Positions 1 through 7,235 are shown, numbered from the stretch's first letter. The stretch: 14,757 nucleotides of DNA from Micrococcales bacterium UBA3913 (GCA_002391425.1 DGEZ01000062.1:1182-15938), one strand, 5' to 3'. Numbers and translations: made by a program. Notes: generated by a model from the sequence alone, not told the origin.

Positions 1-476
1 GTCCGGGTGTCCTGCAGCCCCCGCAGCACGCCGGTGCCCGCGAACACGAGCAGCATCGCGGGAACCCCCCACAGGGATGCGGACAGGTACCCGTGGGCCT
101 GACCCGCCACCTCGGGCGTGACGCCGAACGCCTCCACCATGAGACCAGCGGTGGGCAGGCCCACGGCGAGCAGAACCACGCCGATGAGCGCGGCCAGCCA
201 CATCCCGCTTACCCCAGCGGTGAGGGCGAGGTCGCGCCGCCCCTCGCCCAGGTGGCGGGCGACCGCAGGGGTTGTGGCGTAGGCGAGGAACACCATGAGC
301 CCGACAAGAGTCTGGAGGATATTCGTCGCCACGGCGAGCGCCGCGAGAGCATCCTGACCGAGGTGTCCGACCATCGCCGTATCGGCCAGGAGGAACAGGG
401 GCTCCACGAGCAGGGCGCCCAGGGCAGGGATGGCGAGCCCGGCGATGTCGCGGTCGATGCGTGCGGGGGAGGTCAC
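1..476 (-). CDS. MATE family (DinF-like) multidrug/cation exporter, 5' part only
   Basis: Reading the minus strand from about 476 gives 158 codons of a polytopic membrane protein with no stop, cut by the left edge of the window. The N-terminus has the DinF/MATE pattern: IAGLAIPALGALL, then PLFLLADTAMVGHLG at about residues 26-40, and later GVLRGLQDTRT near the window edge. These motifs and the hydrophobic segments between them identify a MATE antiporter, which expels drugs or metabolites using an ion gradient; about 440 residues would be usual. Two adjacent starts are possible: ATG at 479 and GTG at 476. I chose GTG because a TACGAT -10 box lies exactly 6 bases before it, the spacing seen at other promoters here. 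The GAGGAGG at 499-505 is too far upstream (about 19 bases) to serve either start. It is divergent from pepO. The substrate cannot be told. Confidence 0.85.
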   Translation of the reverse strand, partial: MTSPARIDRDIAGLAIPALGALLVEPLFLLADTAMVGHLGQDALAALAVATNILQTLVGLMVFLAYATTPAVARHLGEGRRDLALTAGVSGMWLAALIGVVLLAVGLPTAGLMVEAFGVTPEVAGQAHGYLSASLWGVPAMLLVFAGTGVLRGLQDTR

Positions 477-482
477 CATTGC

Positions 483-488
483 ATCGTA
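483..488 (-). promoter_or_regulatory. Candidate leaderless promoter -10 box for the MATE gene
   Basis: On the minus strand TACGAT is followed by 6 bases and then GTG at 476, putting the expected start of transcription on the first base of the start codon. No convincing -35 hexamer is visible. The call rests on the same spacing recurring at six other gene starts in the window. Confidence 0.45.
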
Positions 489-552
489 TGCGGTCCGGCC
501 TCCTCGCGGGCGGGCGCCGTGCTGTGCTGGCGCACGCCGGCTCAGCGCCGCG

Positions 553-598
553 GGCGGGTGCGGCCAGGGTGATGCCCCCGGCGGGTGCGGCTAGGGTG
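553..598 (+). repeat. Imperfect 19-bp direct repeat in the pepO promoter
   Basis: Two copies of a G-rich 19-mer, at 553-571 and 580-598, differ at one position (C565 versus T592) and lie 27 bases apart. The second copy contains the pepO -10 box TAGGGT; the first has CAGGGT at the equivalent place. The arrangement is seen directly. Whether it binds a regulator or is a chance duplication is unknown. Confidence 0.6.
592..597 (+). promoter_or_regulatory. Candidate leaderless promoter -10 box for pepO
   Basis: TAGGGT ends 6 bases before the ATG at 604, so transcription is predicted to begin on the A of the start codon. There is no Shine-Dalgarno sequence that would need a leader. No clear -35 element is seen. 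Confidence 0.6.
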
Positions 599-603
599 GT
601 GGC

Positions 604-2562
604 ATGACACGTGCGTCCGGTATCACCATCTCCACCCTTGACCCCGCGACTCGTCCCCAGGACGACCTGTACCGCCATGTCAATGGCACCTGGCTGGCTC
701 ACACGACGATCCCGGAGGACCGTGCCCGCTACGGCGCGTTCCTCATGCTCGCTGAGGCGTCGGAAAAGGCGGTGCACCAGATCATCGAGGACGCGGCCAC
801 GGCGCAGGAACCCAGCGAGAACGAGCGCAAGATTGGCGCGCTCTACGCCAGCTTCATGGATGAGGAGGCGATTGAGGCCCGCGGCGTGACTCCCATCGCG
901 GCCGACCTGGAGCGGGTGATGTCGGTGGAGACACTGGACGAGTTCGTGCAGGTGGCCGGGCAGTCCTGGCGCTATGGCGCGGGCGGCTTCGTCGGCCTGT
1001 TCGTCAACGGTGACTTCGCCGATCCGGACAAGACCGTGGCGTTCATGATGCAGGCGGGTATCGGGCTGCCGGACGAGAGCTACTATCGCGAGGACTCGTT
1101 CGCACAGGTGCGCGAACAGTACGTCGCGCACATCGAGCGCATCTTCGAACTGGCGGGCGTGCCTGAGGCCGCTTCGGGGGCGCGCCTGGCTTTCGACCTG
1201 GAGACGGAGATCGCCTCGCATCACTGGGATGTGGTGGCTAGCCGCGACTGGGAGCGGATGTACAACGTGCGCTCTTTCGCGCAGTTGCAGGAGCTCACCC
1301 CGGGGTTCGACTGGGGTGCGTACCTGGCCGCGGCTGACATCCCCGAGGAGAAACTCGCCGAGCTGGTCGTGACCCAGGAGGACGCCATCCAGGCCACGCT
1401 GAATCTCGTGGATGTGGCACACCTGCCCGCCTGGCGCTACTGGTTGGCGCTGCGGATCATCAACGCATCCGCACCGCTGCTGTCTCGTGCGTTCGTGCAG
1501 GAAAACTTCGCCTTCTACGGCACCGTGCTCAGCGGAACCCCCACACTGCGGCCGCGCTGGAAACGGGGCGTGAGCTTGGTGGAGTCGGCCATGGGCGAGG
1601 CGGTGGGCGAGCTGTACGTGCAGCGGCATTTCCCTGCGGAGGCGAAGCGGCGCATGGACGACCTGGTCGCGAACCTGCTTGGGGCGTACCGCGAGAGCAT
1701 CCAGACCCTGTCCTGGATGAGCGACGAGACGAAGACGCGGGCGCTGGACAAGCTTGGGCAGTTCACCCCGAAGATCGGATACCCGGTGCGCTGGCGGGAC
1801 TACACGGAGCTGGAGGTGGACGCCACCGATGTGATCGCGAACAGCCGTGCGATAGCGGAGTTCCAGCAGCGCATCGAGCTGGACAAGCTCGGCAAGCCTG
1901 TCGACCGGGATGAGTGGGCGATGACTCCGCAGACGGTGAACGCCTACTACAACCCGTCGCTGAACGAGATCGTGTTCCCGGCGGCGATCCTGCAGCCTCC
2001 GTTCTTCCAGGTGGATGCGGACGATGCGGCGAACTATGGTGCGATCGGGGCGGTGATTGGCCACGAGATTGGCCACGGGTTCGACGACAACGGTTCCAAG
2101 TTCGATGGCACCGGGGCGATGGTGAACTGGTGGACGGACGCAGACCGCGAGGCTTTCGAGAATCTGACGAAGAAGCTCATCGCGCAGTACGATGCGCTCG
2201 AACCCGCCGAGGCGCCGGGGCATCACGTCAACGGTGCTCTCACGATCGGCGAGAATATCGGCGACCTGGGCGGCCTGGGCATTGCCTGGAAGGCGTATCT
2301 GGCGTCGCAGGAGGGGGCCGAGCTGCCCGTGCTGGATGGGCTGAGCGCGGCCGAGCGGTTCTTCCTGTCCTGGGCGGCGGTGTGGGCGGAGAAGCGTCGC
2401 CCGGAGGAGGCGCTCCGGTTGCTGTCCATCGATCCGCACTCTCCGAACGAGTTCCGGTGCAATCAGATTGCGCGCAACCTGGATGTGTTCCACGCTGCGT
2501 TCGGAACGCGGCCGGGTGATGGGCTCTGGCTGGACCCGGATCAGCGCGTCACCGTGTGGTGA
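604..2562 (+). CDS. pepO: M13 family zinc metallopeptidase PepO (neprilysin-like endopeptidase)
   Basis: The 652-residue product is a full-length M13 (neprilysin/PepO) endopeptidase, which cuts oligopeptides. The zinc site is complete: the HEIGH motif has H487, E488 (catalytic) and H491, and the third ligand E550 lies in GENIGDLGG with the supporting D554. The substrate-binding motif NAYY is at 446-449. The C-terminus has the family pattern of a conserved R-C-N patch, PGDGLW and a final tryptophan. No signal peptide or membrane anchor is visible, so it is probably a cytosolic oligopeptidase like many bacterial PepO proteins, unlike the membrane-anchored animal enzymes. The ATG start is supported by the leaderless promoter just upstream and by good N-terminal family similarity (DDLYRHVNGTWL). 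It is a single-gene unit: the next gene has its own promoter after a 79-bp gap. Confidence 0.95.
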   Translation: MTRASGITISTLDPATRPQDDLYRHVNGTWLAHTTIPEDRARYGAFLMLAEASEKAVHQIIEDAATAQEPSENERKIGALYASFMDEEAIEARGVTPIAADLERVMSVETLDEFVQVAGQSWRYGAGGFVGLFVNGDFADPDKTVAFMMQAGIGLPDESYYREDSFAQVREQYVAHIERIFELAGVPEAASGARLAFDLETEIASHHWDVVASRDWERMYNVRSFAQLQELTPGFDWGAYLAAADIPEEKLAELVVTQEDAIQATLNLVDVAHLPAWRYWLALRIINASAPLLSRAFVQENFAFYGTVLSGTPTLRPRWKRGVSLVESAMGEAVGELYVQRHFPAEAKRRMDDLVANLLGAYRESIQTLSWMSDETKTRALDKLGQFTPKIGYPVRWRDYTELEVDATDVIANSRAIAEFQQRIELDKLGKPVDRDEWAMTPQTVNAYYNPSLNEIVFPAAILQPPFFQVDADDAANYGAIGAVIGHEIGHGFDDNGSKFDGTGAMVNWWTDADREAFENLTKKLIAQYDALEPAEAPGHHVNGALTIGENIGDLGGLGIAWKAYLASQEGAELPVLDGLSAAERFFLSWAAVWAEKRRPEEALRLLSIDPHSPNEFRCNQIARNLDVFHAAFGTRPGDGLWLDPDQRVTVW

Positions 2563-2629
2563 TGGCGAGGAACAGGCAGATGGTCAGAGGTGGATGGGCG
2601 TGAGAAACACCCGCGCAACAAAGCGGCCC

Positions 2630-2635
2630 TACTCT
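2630..2635 (+). promoter_or_regulatory. Candidate leaderless promoter -10 box for the ATP-grasp operon
   Basis: TACTCT is followed by 6 bases and then ATG at 2642. It supports 2642 as the true start rather than the open frame that continues upstream into pepO, and it marks 2642 as the head of the three-gene operon. Confidence 0.5.
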
Positions 2636-2641
2636 GTGGCT

Positions 2642-4291
2642 ATGGGCGACCTGTTCACTGACTACCCAGCTGCGCCGCGTACGGGTCGCGGTACGAAGAC
2701 TGCGTGGGACGAGATGTTCGCGTCGTCGGGGAACCCGCGGGACACGTATAAGCAGATCTATTCGGCGCTCGCCGAGATGACCCAGGACGAGTTGCGTAAC
2801 CGGGCGGCATCCCTGAGCGAATCGTATCTGGCCCAGGGTGTCACGTTTGACTTCGCCGGGGAGGAGCGTCCGTTCCCCCTCGACGCAATCCCCCGGGTGA
2901 TCAGCAGCGACGACTGGCAGATCGTCGACACAGGTGTGCGGCAGCGCGTGCGCGTGCTGGAGGCGCTGCTGGCCGACATCTACGGGTCGCAGCGCGCGGT
3001 CGCCGACGGGGTCATCCCCGCCCATCTCGTGGCGTCTTCGCACTACTTCCACCGAGAGGTATCCGGCATCACGGCATCGAATGGCGTGCGCATCCAGGTC
3101 GCCGGCATCGACCTGATTCGCAATGAGGAAGGCCAGTGGCGGGTCCTCGAGGACAACGTTCGCGTGCCCAGCGGTGTCAGCTACGTGATCTCGAACCGTC
3201 GAGTCATGACGCAGACTCTTCCCGAGCTGTTCATGTCCATGCGGATCCAGCCGGTGGGCGACTACCCGAATCGGTTGCTTCACTCGTTGCGTGCCGCGGC
3301 CCCGGCCGGAGTGGAGGACCCGACCGTGGTTGTACTCACCCCTGGTGTGTACAACTCGGCGTATTTCGAGCACACCCTCTTGGCTCGCCTCATGGGGGTT
3401 GAGCTCGTTGAGGGGCGTGACCTGTTCTGCTCCGGGGGCAAGGTGTGGATGCGCACCACGGGCGGCCCTCATCGGGTGGACGTGATCTACCGTCGTGTGG
3501 ACGACGAGTTCCTGGACCCGCTGCACTTCCGGCCAGACTCCATGCTCGGAGCCCCGGGTCTGTTGCTGGCAGCCCGGCTGGGCAATGTCACGATTGCGAA
3601 CGCGGTCGGCAACGGCGTCGCCGACGACAAGCTCGTCTACACGTACATGCCTGACTTGACTCGTTACTTCCTGGGGGAGGAGCAGATCATCCCGAATGTC
3701 ACCACGTGGCGTCTCGAGGAACCGGGGGCCCTGGAGGAGGTGCTCGATCGCCTGGACGAACTGGTGGTCAAGCCCGTGGACGGCTCCGGTGGTAAGGGCA
3801 TTCTCATCGGCCCGGATGCGTCCGCGAAGGAGCTTGCCGATATGCGCACGAAGCTGCTGCATGACCCGCGCGGCTGGATCGCTCAGCCGGTGGTTCAGCT
3901 TTCCACCGTTCCCACGGTGGTCGAGGACGGCGTCCGCCCCCGTCACGTGGACCTGCGGCCGTTCGCGGTCAATGACGGGGAGGACGTCTGGGTCCTTCCG
4001 GGCGGACTCACCCGGGTGGCGCTTCCGGAGGGCCAGTTGGTGGTGAATTCGAGCCAGGGCGGCGGCTCGAAGGACACCTGGGTGCTCGGCGGGAACACGC
4101 AGATGACGGCCGCGGAGACCGCATCCATCTCGGAGGGGGGCATTCAGGGTCTGGTTGCCGACCAGGCGGCCGTGACCACGTCGATCCGGGTGATTCAGCA
4201 GCCCGCGCACGCACCGGAGGATGCACCGAGCTTTGGCGTGCAGCAGCAACAGCAGCAGCAGGCCACGAGTGAGGGAGGGGATGTGCGATGA
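2642..4291 (+). CDS. Circularly permuted ATP-grasp family protein (predicted amide/peptide-bond ligase)
   Basis: The 549-residue product belongs to the circularly permuted ATP-grasp family found with alpha-E and transglutaminase partners, as in the Mycobacterium tuberculosis Rv2411c-Rv2409c neighbourhood. Characteristic stretches include DIYGSQRAVADGVIP, the metal/ATP-site segment EDNVRVPSGVSYV from residue 170, TPGVYNSAYFEH, the nucleotide-binding loop GSGGKG at 381-386 (K385), and QGGGSKDTWVLGG near the end. Family knowledge predicts ATP-dependent amide-bond formation, but no substrate has been assigned. The start at ATG 2642 is chosen because it matches the family N-terminus and sits 6 bases after TACTCT; the frame is open to 2468 but that part overlaps pepO. 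Its tail, after the conserved domain, has seven consecutive glutamines (534-540) and looks disordered. The stop overlaps the alpha-E start by 4 bases. Confidence 0.9.
   Translation: MGDLFTDYPAAPRTGRGTKTAWDEMFASSGNPRDTYKQIYSALAEMTQDELRNRAASLSESYLAQGVTFDFAGEERPFPLDAIPRVISSDDWQIVDTGVRQRVRVLEALLADIYGSQRAVADGVIPAHLVASSHYFHREVSGITASNGVRIQVAGIDLIRNEEGQWRVLEDNVRVPSGVSYVISNRRVMTQTLPELFMSMRIQPVGDYPNRLLHSLRAAAPAGVEDPTVVVLTPGVYNSAYFEHTLLARLMGVELVEGRDLFCSGGKVWMRTTGGPHRVDVIYRRVDDEFLDPLHFRPDSMLGAPGLLLAARLGNVTIANAVGNGVADDKLVYTYMPDLTRYFLGEEQIIPNVTTWRLEEPGALEEVLDRLDELVVKPVDGSGGKGILIGPDASAKELADMRTKLLHDPRGWIAQPVVQLSTVPTVVEDGVRPRHVDLRPFAVNDGEDVWVLPGGLTRVALPEGQLVVNSSQGGGSKDTWVLGGNTQMTAAETASISEGGIQGLVADQAAVTTSIRVIQQPAHAPEDAPSFGVQQQQQQQATSEGGDVR
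4241..4261 (+). repeat. CAG/CAA triplet run encoding seven glutamines
   Basis: Seven consecutive Gln codons (six CAG and one CAA) lie in the poorly conserved tail of the ATP-grasp protein, before its last 9 residues. Copy-number change would alter tail length but not the reading frame. Confidence 0.9.
4271..4280 (+). promoter_or_regulatory. Shine-Dalgarno sequence for the alpha-E gene
   Basis: The purine run GAGGGAGGGG ends 7 bases before ATG 4288, inside the 3' end of the ATP-grasp gene. It favours re-initiation or coupled translation at the overlapping ATGA and contrasts with the SD-less operon-first genes in this window. Confidence 0.7.
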
Positions 4292-5220
4292 TGCTCTCCC
4301 GCATTGCCGAGAGCCTGTTTTGGATCGGTCGATACGTGGCGCGGGCCGACGGTACCGCGCGCATCCTCGACGTCCACCTGCAGCTGCTGCTTGAAGATCC
4401 CTGGGTGGATGAGGCGACGGCGTGCAGTTCGCTGGTGGGTGTGATGGGCGCCTGGGTGGACCCCGCGTCGCGTCTAAACCGGCAGACGGTGCTCGATGTG
4501 CTGGCGGCGGATCGCAAACAGCCGGCATCGGTGGCGTACTCCCTGACGGCGGCGCGAGAGAATGCGCGCCGGGCGCGCGAGGTGATCAACACCGAGCTGT
4601 GGGAAAGCCTCAACCAGACGAAGATGAGAATGCCGCGCAAGGTGCCGTTGGATCGTGCGCACGAGTTCTTCAGCTGGGTGCGCGAGCGCTCCGCCCTCGT
4701 GTTCGGCATCGTGGACTCGTCCTCTAGTCGCGATGAGGCGTGGCACTTCTTCACGCTGGGGCTGAGCCTGGAACGCGCGGATATGGCGGCGCGGTTGCTG
4801 GCGACGCGGTCGTTGACGGAGGCGTCGGGGCCGAGCTGGACGACGATCTTGCGGTCGTGTGGCGCCTATGAGGCGTATCTGAGAACCTACCGGGGCACTC
4901 CATCGGCGACGCGGGCCGCGGAGTTTCTGCTCATGGACCGCCTGTTCCCGCGGTCGATCTGGTTTGCGATCTCGACGGCGGAGGAGTGCCTGCGCAACCT
5001 GGGCCCGCGCTCGGAACGCGTCGGCATCTCGGATGCGGCGCTGCGCACCCTGGGGCAGATCCGCAGCCAGCTGGAGTACATGCCGGTACCGGAGATCATC
5101 CAGGATCTCACCGGGCATATGGAGGAGGTGCAGTCGGCAACTTCCCTGGCCAGTGAGGAGGTCAGACAGCGCTACTTCCCGACCAACCCCATCCCGAGCT
5201 GGGCAGGTGATGCAGTGTGA
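4288..5220 (+). CDS. Alpha-E domain protein (DUF403 family), partner of the ATP-grasp enzyme
   Basis: The 310-residue, mostly helical protein begins with the family signature LSRIAESLFWIGRYVARAD and continues with ILDVHLQLLLEDP. This is the alpha-E domain, which in actinobacteria and proteobacteria is nearly always next to the permuted ATP-grasp enzyme. Its biochemical role is not established; comparative genomics treats it as a component of the same amide-ligase system. There is no signal peptide or membrane segment, so it should be cytosolic. The first ATG (4288) overlaps the upstream stop as ATGA; ATG 4291 is an in-frame alternative that would remove one Met. The strong upstream Shine-Dalgarno fits either. 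Its own stop overlaps the GTG of the next gene (GTGA), so the three proteins are likely made in step. Confidence 0.9.
   Translation: MMLSRIAESLFWIGRYVARADGTARILDVHLQLLLEDPWVDEATACSSLVGVMGAWVDPASRLNRQTVLDVLAADRKQPASVAYSLTAARENARRAREVINTELWESLNQTKMRMPRKVPLDRAHEFFSWVRERSALVFGIVDSSSSRDEAWHFFTLGLSLERADMAARLLATRSLTEASGPSWTTILRSCGAYEAYLRTYRGTPSATRAAEFLLMDRLFPRSIWFAISTAEECLRNLGPRSERVGISDAALRTLGQIRSQLEYMPVPEIIQDLTGHMEEVQSATSLASEEVRQRYFPTNPIPSWAGDAV
5205..5210 (+). promoter_or_regulatory. Shine-Dalgarno sequence for the transglutaminase-like gene
   Basis: AGGTGA ends 6 bases before GTG 5217, within the end of the alpha-E gene. It supports the GTG that overlaps the alpha-E stop codon as the start. Confidence 0.6.
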
Positions 5221-6059
5221 GGCGGCTTCGGGTCGTTCATCAAACCGGCTTCCGTTACGACGGCGAGGTCAGTGCGTCCTACAACGAGGCGCGGATGCTC
5301 CCGGCGACCGGCGGACACCAATTCGTGCTGTCGAGCCAGCTGGACATCTCCCCCAAGGCGCACGTGTACAGCTACCAGGACTACTGGGGGACCCGGGTGA
5401 GTGCCTTCGAGGTGCTCACCCCGCACCAGGAACTCTCGCTGACGGCGACCAGCCTCGTGGAGGTTCAGGAGCGTCAGTTCGGGCTGCAGCTGCTCGATTG
5501 GGAGGGGATCGCACGCGCGGCGGTATCGCAGGTGACCCTCGTCGAGAAGTTGGACACCACCGCCTTGACTGCGGTCCCCGACGAGGTCGTCGAGCTGGCA
5601 CGGAGCATCTCCTCCGGCAAGACGCCGGCGCAGGCCGCAGAGGCGATCTGCTTGGAGATCGGCGATCGGATGGAGTACGTTCCGGGATCGACCACCGTGC
5701 ACTCGACGGCGACGGATGCGTGGCTAAACCGGAAAGGCGTCTGCCAGGACATCTCTCATGTCTGCCTGGGAGCGTTGCGGTCCGTTGGGATTCCGGCCCG
5801 GTACGCGTCCGGATACCTGCATCCGGATGACGACGCCGAGATCGGCCAGCCGGTGACGGGAGAATCCCACGCCTGGGTGGAGTGGTTCACGGGGGAGTGG
5901 AATGGCTTCGATCCCACGAATTCCCGCCCCATTGGCGGCAAGCACGTGGTCGTCGGGCGAGGCCGGGACTACGCGGATGTGCCTCCCCTGCGGGGAGTGT
6001 ACGCCGGACCGTATGCGTCGGAGCTGTTCGTCTCCGTGACCGTAACCCTGGAGGCGTGA
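5217..6059 (+). CDS. Transglutaminase-like (cysteine protease fold) family protein
   Basis: The 280-residue product has the bacterial transglutaminase N-terminal beta domain (RRLRVVHQTGFRYDGEV, then SYNEARMLP), followed by a transglutaminase core. The catalytic triad is visible as C176 in RKGVCQDISHVCL, H218 in GESHAWVEWF and D232 in GFDPTN. Family members are predicted to hydrolyse or form amide/isopeptide bonds. In this cassette the protein may process or reverse the product of the ATP-grasp ligase, which is inference. There is no signal peptide, so it probably works in the cytosol with its partners. The GTG start overlaps the alpha-E stop and has a good Shine-Dalgarno. It is the last gene of the operon; the following 117 bases hold inverted repeats but no obvious U-tract terminator. 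Confidence 0.92.
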   Translation: MRRLRVVHQTGFRYDGEVSASYNEARMLPATGGHQFVLSSQLDISPKAHVYSYQDYWGTRVSAFEVLTPHQELSLTATSLVEVQERQFGLQLLDWEGIARAAVSQVTLVEKLDTTALTAVPDEVVELARSISSGKTPAQAAEAICLEIGDRMEYVPGSTTVHSTATDAWLNRKGVCQDISHVCLGALRSVGIPARYASGYLHPDDDAEIGQPVTGESHAWVEWFTGEWNGFDPTNSRPIGGKHVVVGRGRDYADVPPLRGVYAGPYASELFVSVTVTLEA

Positions 6060-6075
6060 CCTCTCACAGTGGCTG

Positions 6076-6094
6076 CCCAGGACACCCGCCTGGG
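6076..6094 (+). terminator. Weak hairpin after the transglutaminase gene
   Basis: CCCAGG (6076-6081) and CCTGGG (6089-6094) can form a 6-bp stem with a 7-base loop, 16 bases after the transglutaminase stop. There is no following T-run, so it is a poor intrinsic terminator. It may only slow transcription or stabilise the 3' end. Confidence 0.3.
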
Positions 6095-6103
6095 GTGGGC
6101 GCC

Positions 6104-6144
6104 GTGCCGCGTGGCAAGATGGAGGGCGGCACATGGACGTGCCG
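6104..6144 (+). promoter_or_regulatory. Nested, mutually exclusive inverted repeats upstream of lplA
   Basis: Three related elements are seen: GTGCCGC at 6104-6110, GCGGCAC at 6126-6132 and GTGCCG at 6139-6144. The middle element can pair with the first (7 bp, 15-base loop) or the third (6 bp, 6-base loop), but not both. The last arm abuts a TAAGGT -10-like box at 6145. The elements could be operator sites or a switching leader RNA; the sequence does not decide. Confidence 0.45.
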
Positions 6145-6165
6145 TAAGGTCTTAGGTCGTAGGGT
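6145..6165 (+). promoter_or_regulatory. Candidate promoter region for lplA-hmuUV
   Basis: Two -10-like hexamers are present: TAAGGT at 6145-6150 (expected +1 near 6157) and TAGGGT at 6160-6165 (expected +1 near 6172). Neither has the 6-base spacing to a start codon seen elsewhere, so this unit probably has a short leader of about 5-20 bases. The GGGTGAG before ATG 6177 is a weak Shine-Dalgarno. Confidence 0.4.
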
Positions 6166-6176
6166 GAGTGAATAAC

Positions 6177-7235
6177 ATGACACAGTCACACGGTGAATAC
6201 AAGGTTCCCGGCGGCAAGCTTGTCGTCGCCGACATCGAGCATGATGGGGAGCGGATCACGTCCGCATCCATCGCGGGCGACTTCTTTCTCGAACCCGATG
6301 ACGCACTCGATGACATCAATCGGGCGCTCACGGGGCTCTCGACGGGTGCGACAACGGAGGACATCGCTGCGGCGGTCTCCCGCGCGATCCGCCCCGATGC
6401 GGTGCTGCTGGGGTTCACCCCGCAAGCCGTCGCCGTCACCGTGCGCCGGGCGATCGCGCGCGCGACGAGCTGGCACGACTTCGACTGGCAGCTGATCCAT
6501 ACGGCCCCGCAGGACCCGCAGCTTCACTTGGCACTCGATCAGGTGCTTGCCGAGGAAGTCGCCGCGGGTCAGCGCAAGCCCACATTGCGCATCTGGGAGT
6601 GGGAGAAGCCGGCGGTGGTGATCGGCTCCTTCCAGTCGGTGCGCAATGAGGTGGACCTGGAAGCGGCGCGCAAGTACAACATCCCGGTCGTACGGCGCAT
6701 CTCTGGTGGCGGAGCGATGTTCATGGAGGCCGGGAATGTCGTGACCTATTCTCTATACGCCCCCACCAGCCTCGTCGAGGGCATGAGTTTCGCGGACTCC
6801 TATGCATTCCTGGACGACTGGGTGCTCGTTGCCTTGCGCAAGCTCGGCGTCAATGCGGTGTATCAGCCGCTGAACGATATCGCCTCCGACCACGGCAAGA
6901 TCGGCGGTGCCGCGCAGAAGCGGCTGGGTTCTGGCGCGGTGATGCACCACGTGACGATGAGCTACAACATCGATGCGGACAAGATGGTGGAGGTGCTGCG
7001 CATCGGCCGCGAGAAGCTCTCCGACAAGGGCACGAAGTCCGCGAAGAAGCGCGTCGACCCGCTGAAGGCGCAGACCGGTAAGCCGCGTGCGGAGATCATC
7101 GACGAATTGGTGGCCACGTTCCGGTCCCTCTACGGGCTGCACGACGATGAGCTGACACCAGAGGAACTGGAACGAGCCGAGGAGCTGGTTCGCACGAAGT
7201 TCGATACGGACGAATGGCTGTACCGGCTTCCATGA
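6177..7235 (+). CDS. lplA: Lipoate-protein ligase A family protein with N-terminal accessory domain
   Basis: This enzyme should activate lipoate (or octanoate) with ATP and attach it to lysines of 2-oxoacid dehydrogenase E2 and glycine-cleavage H proteins. The catalytic biotin/lipoate ligase domain occupies about residues 100-352, with RRISGGGAMFMEAGN from R173 and the lysine motif KIGGAAQKR (K241), followed by HHVTMSYNID. Residues 4-90 (HGEYKVPGGKLV, then GDFFLEP and a helical part) resemble the small LplA accessory domain, which in Escherichia coli LplA is C-terminal and in Thermoplasma is a separate LplB protein. Here it comes first, a permuted or fused order. I prefer ATG 6177 (352 residues) for its GGGTGAG Shine-Dalgarno; GTG 6168 would add three residues. 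Its stop overlaps the hmuU ATG by 4 bases. Confidence 0.9.
   Translation: MTQSHGEYKVPGGKLVVADIEHDGERITSASIAGDFFLEPDDALDDINRALTGLSTGATTEDIAAAVSRAIRPDAVLLGFTPQAVAVTVRRAIARATSWHDFDWQLIHTAPQDPQLHLALDQVLAEEVAAGQRKPTLRIWEWEKPAVVIGSFQSVRNEVDLEAARKYNIPVVRRISGGGAMFMEAGNVVTYSLYAPTSLVEGMSFADSYAFLDDWVLVALRKLGVNAVYQPLNDIASDHGKIGGAAQKRLGSGAVMHHVTMSYNIDADKMVEVLRIGREKLSDKGTKSAKKRVDPLKAQTGKPRAEIIDELVATFRSLYGLHDDELTPEELERAEELVRTKFDTDEWLYRLP

Noticed and set aside
93..572. 159-codon plus-strand frame at the left edge
   Set aside because: It is the shadow of the MATE gene on the other strand; the translated product has no family features.
2468..2641. Longer start for the ATP-grasp gene
   Set aside because: The added residues overlap pepO, lack family similarity, and would lie upstream of the predicted promoter.
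4241..4261. CAG run as a phase-variation switch
   Set aside because: Triplet slippage keeps the frame, so it cannot switch the gene off.
2549..4528. 659-codon open frame on the minus strand opposite the ATP-grasp gene
   Set aside because: It lies antisense to a clear family member, has His/Arg/Gly-rich composition typical of high-GC shadow frames, and shows no recognisable domain.
6119..6175. 18-codon mini-ORF ending one base before lplA ATG 6177, possible leader peptide
   Set aside because: It has no Shine-Dalgarno or -10 box at its start, and it would lie mostly upstream of the predicted lplA transcription start. It could matter only if transcription reads in from the upstream operon.
6152..6175. 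Iron box in the lplA-hmuUV promoter
   Set aside because: Only a TTAGGT half-site is seen; no matching second half.
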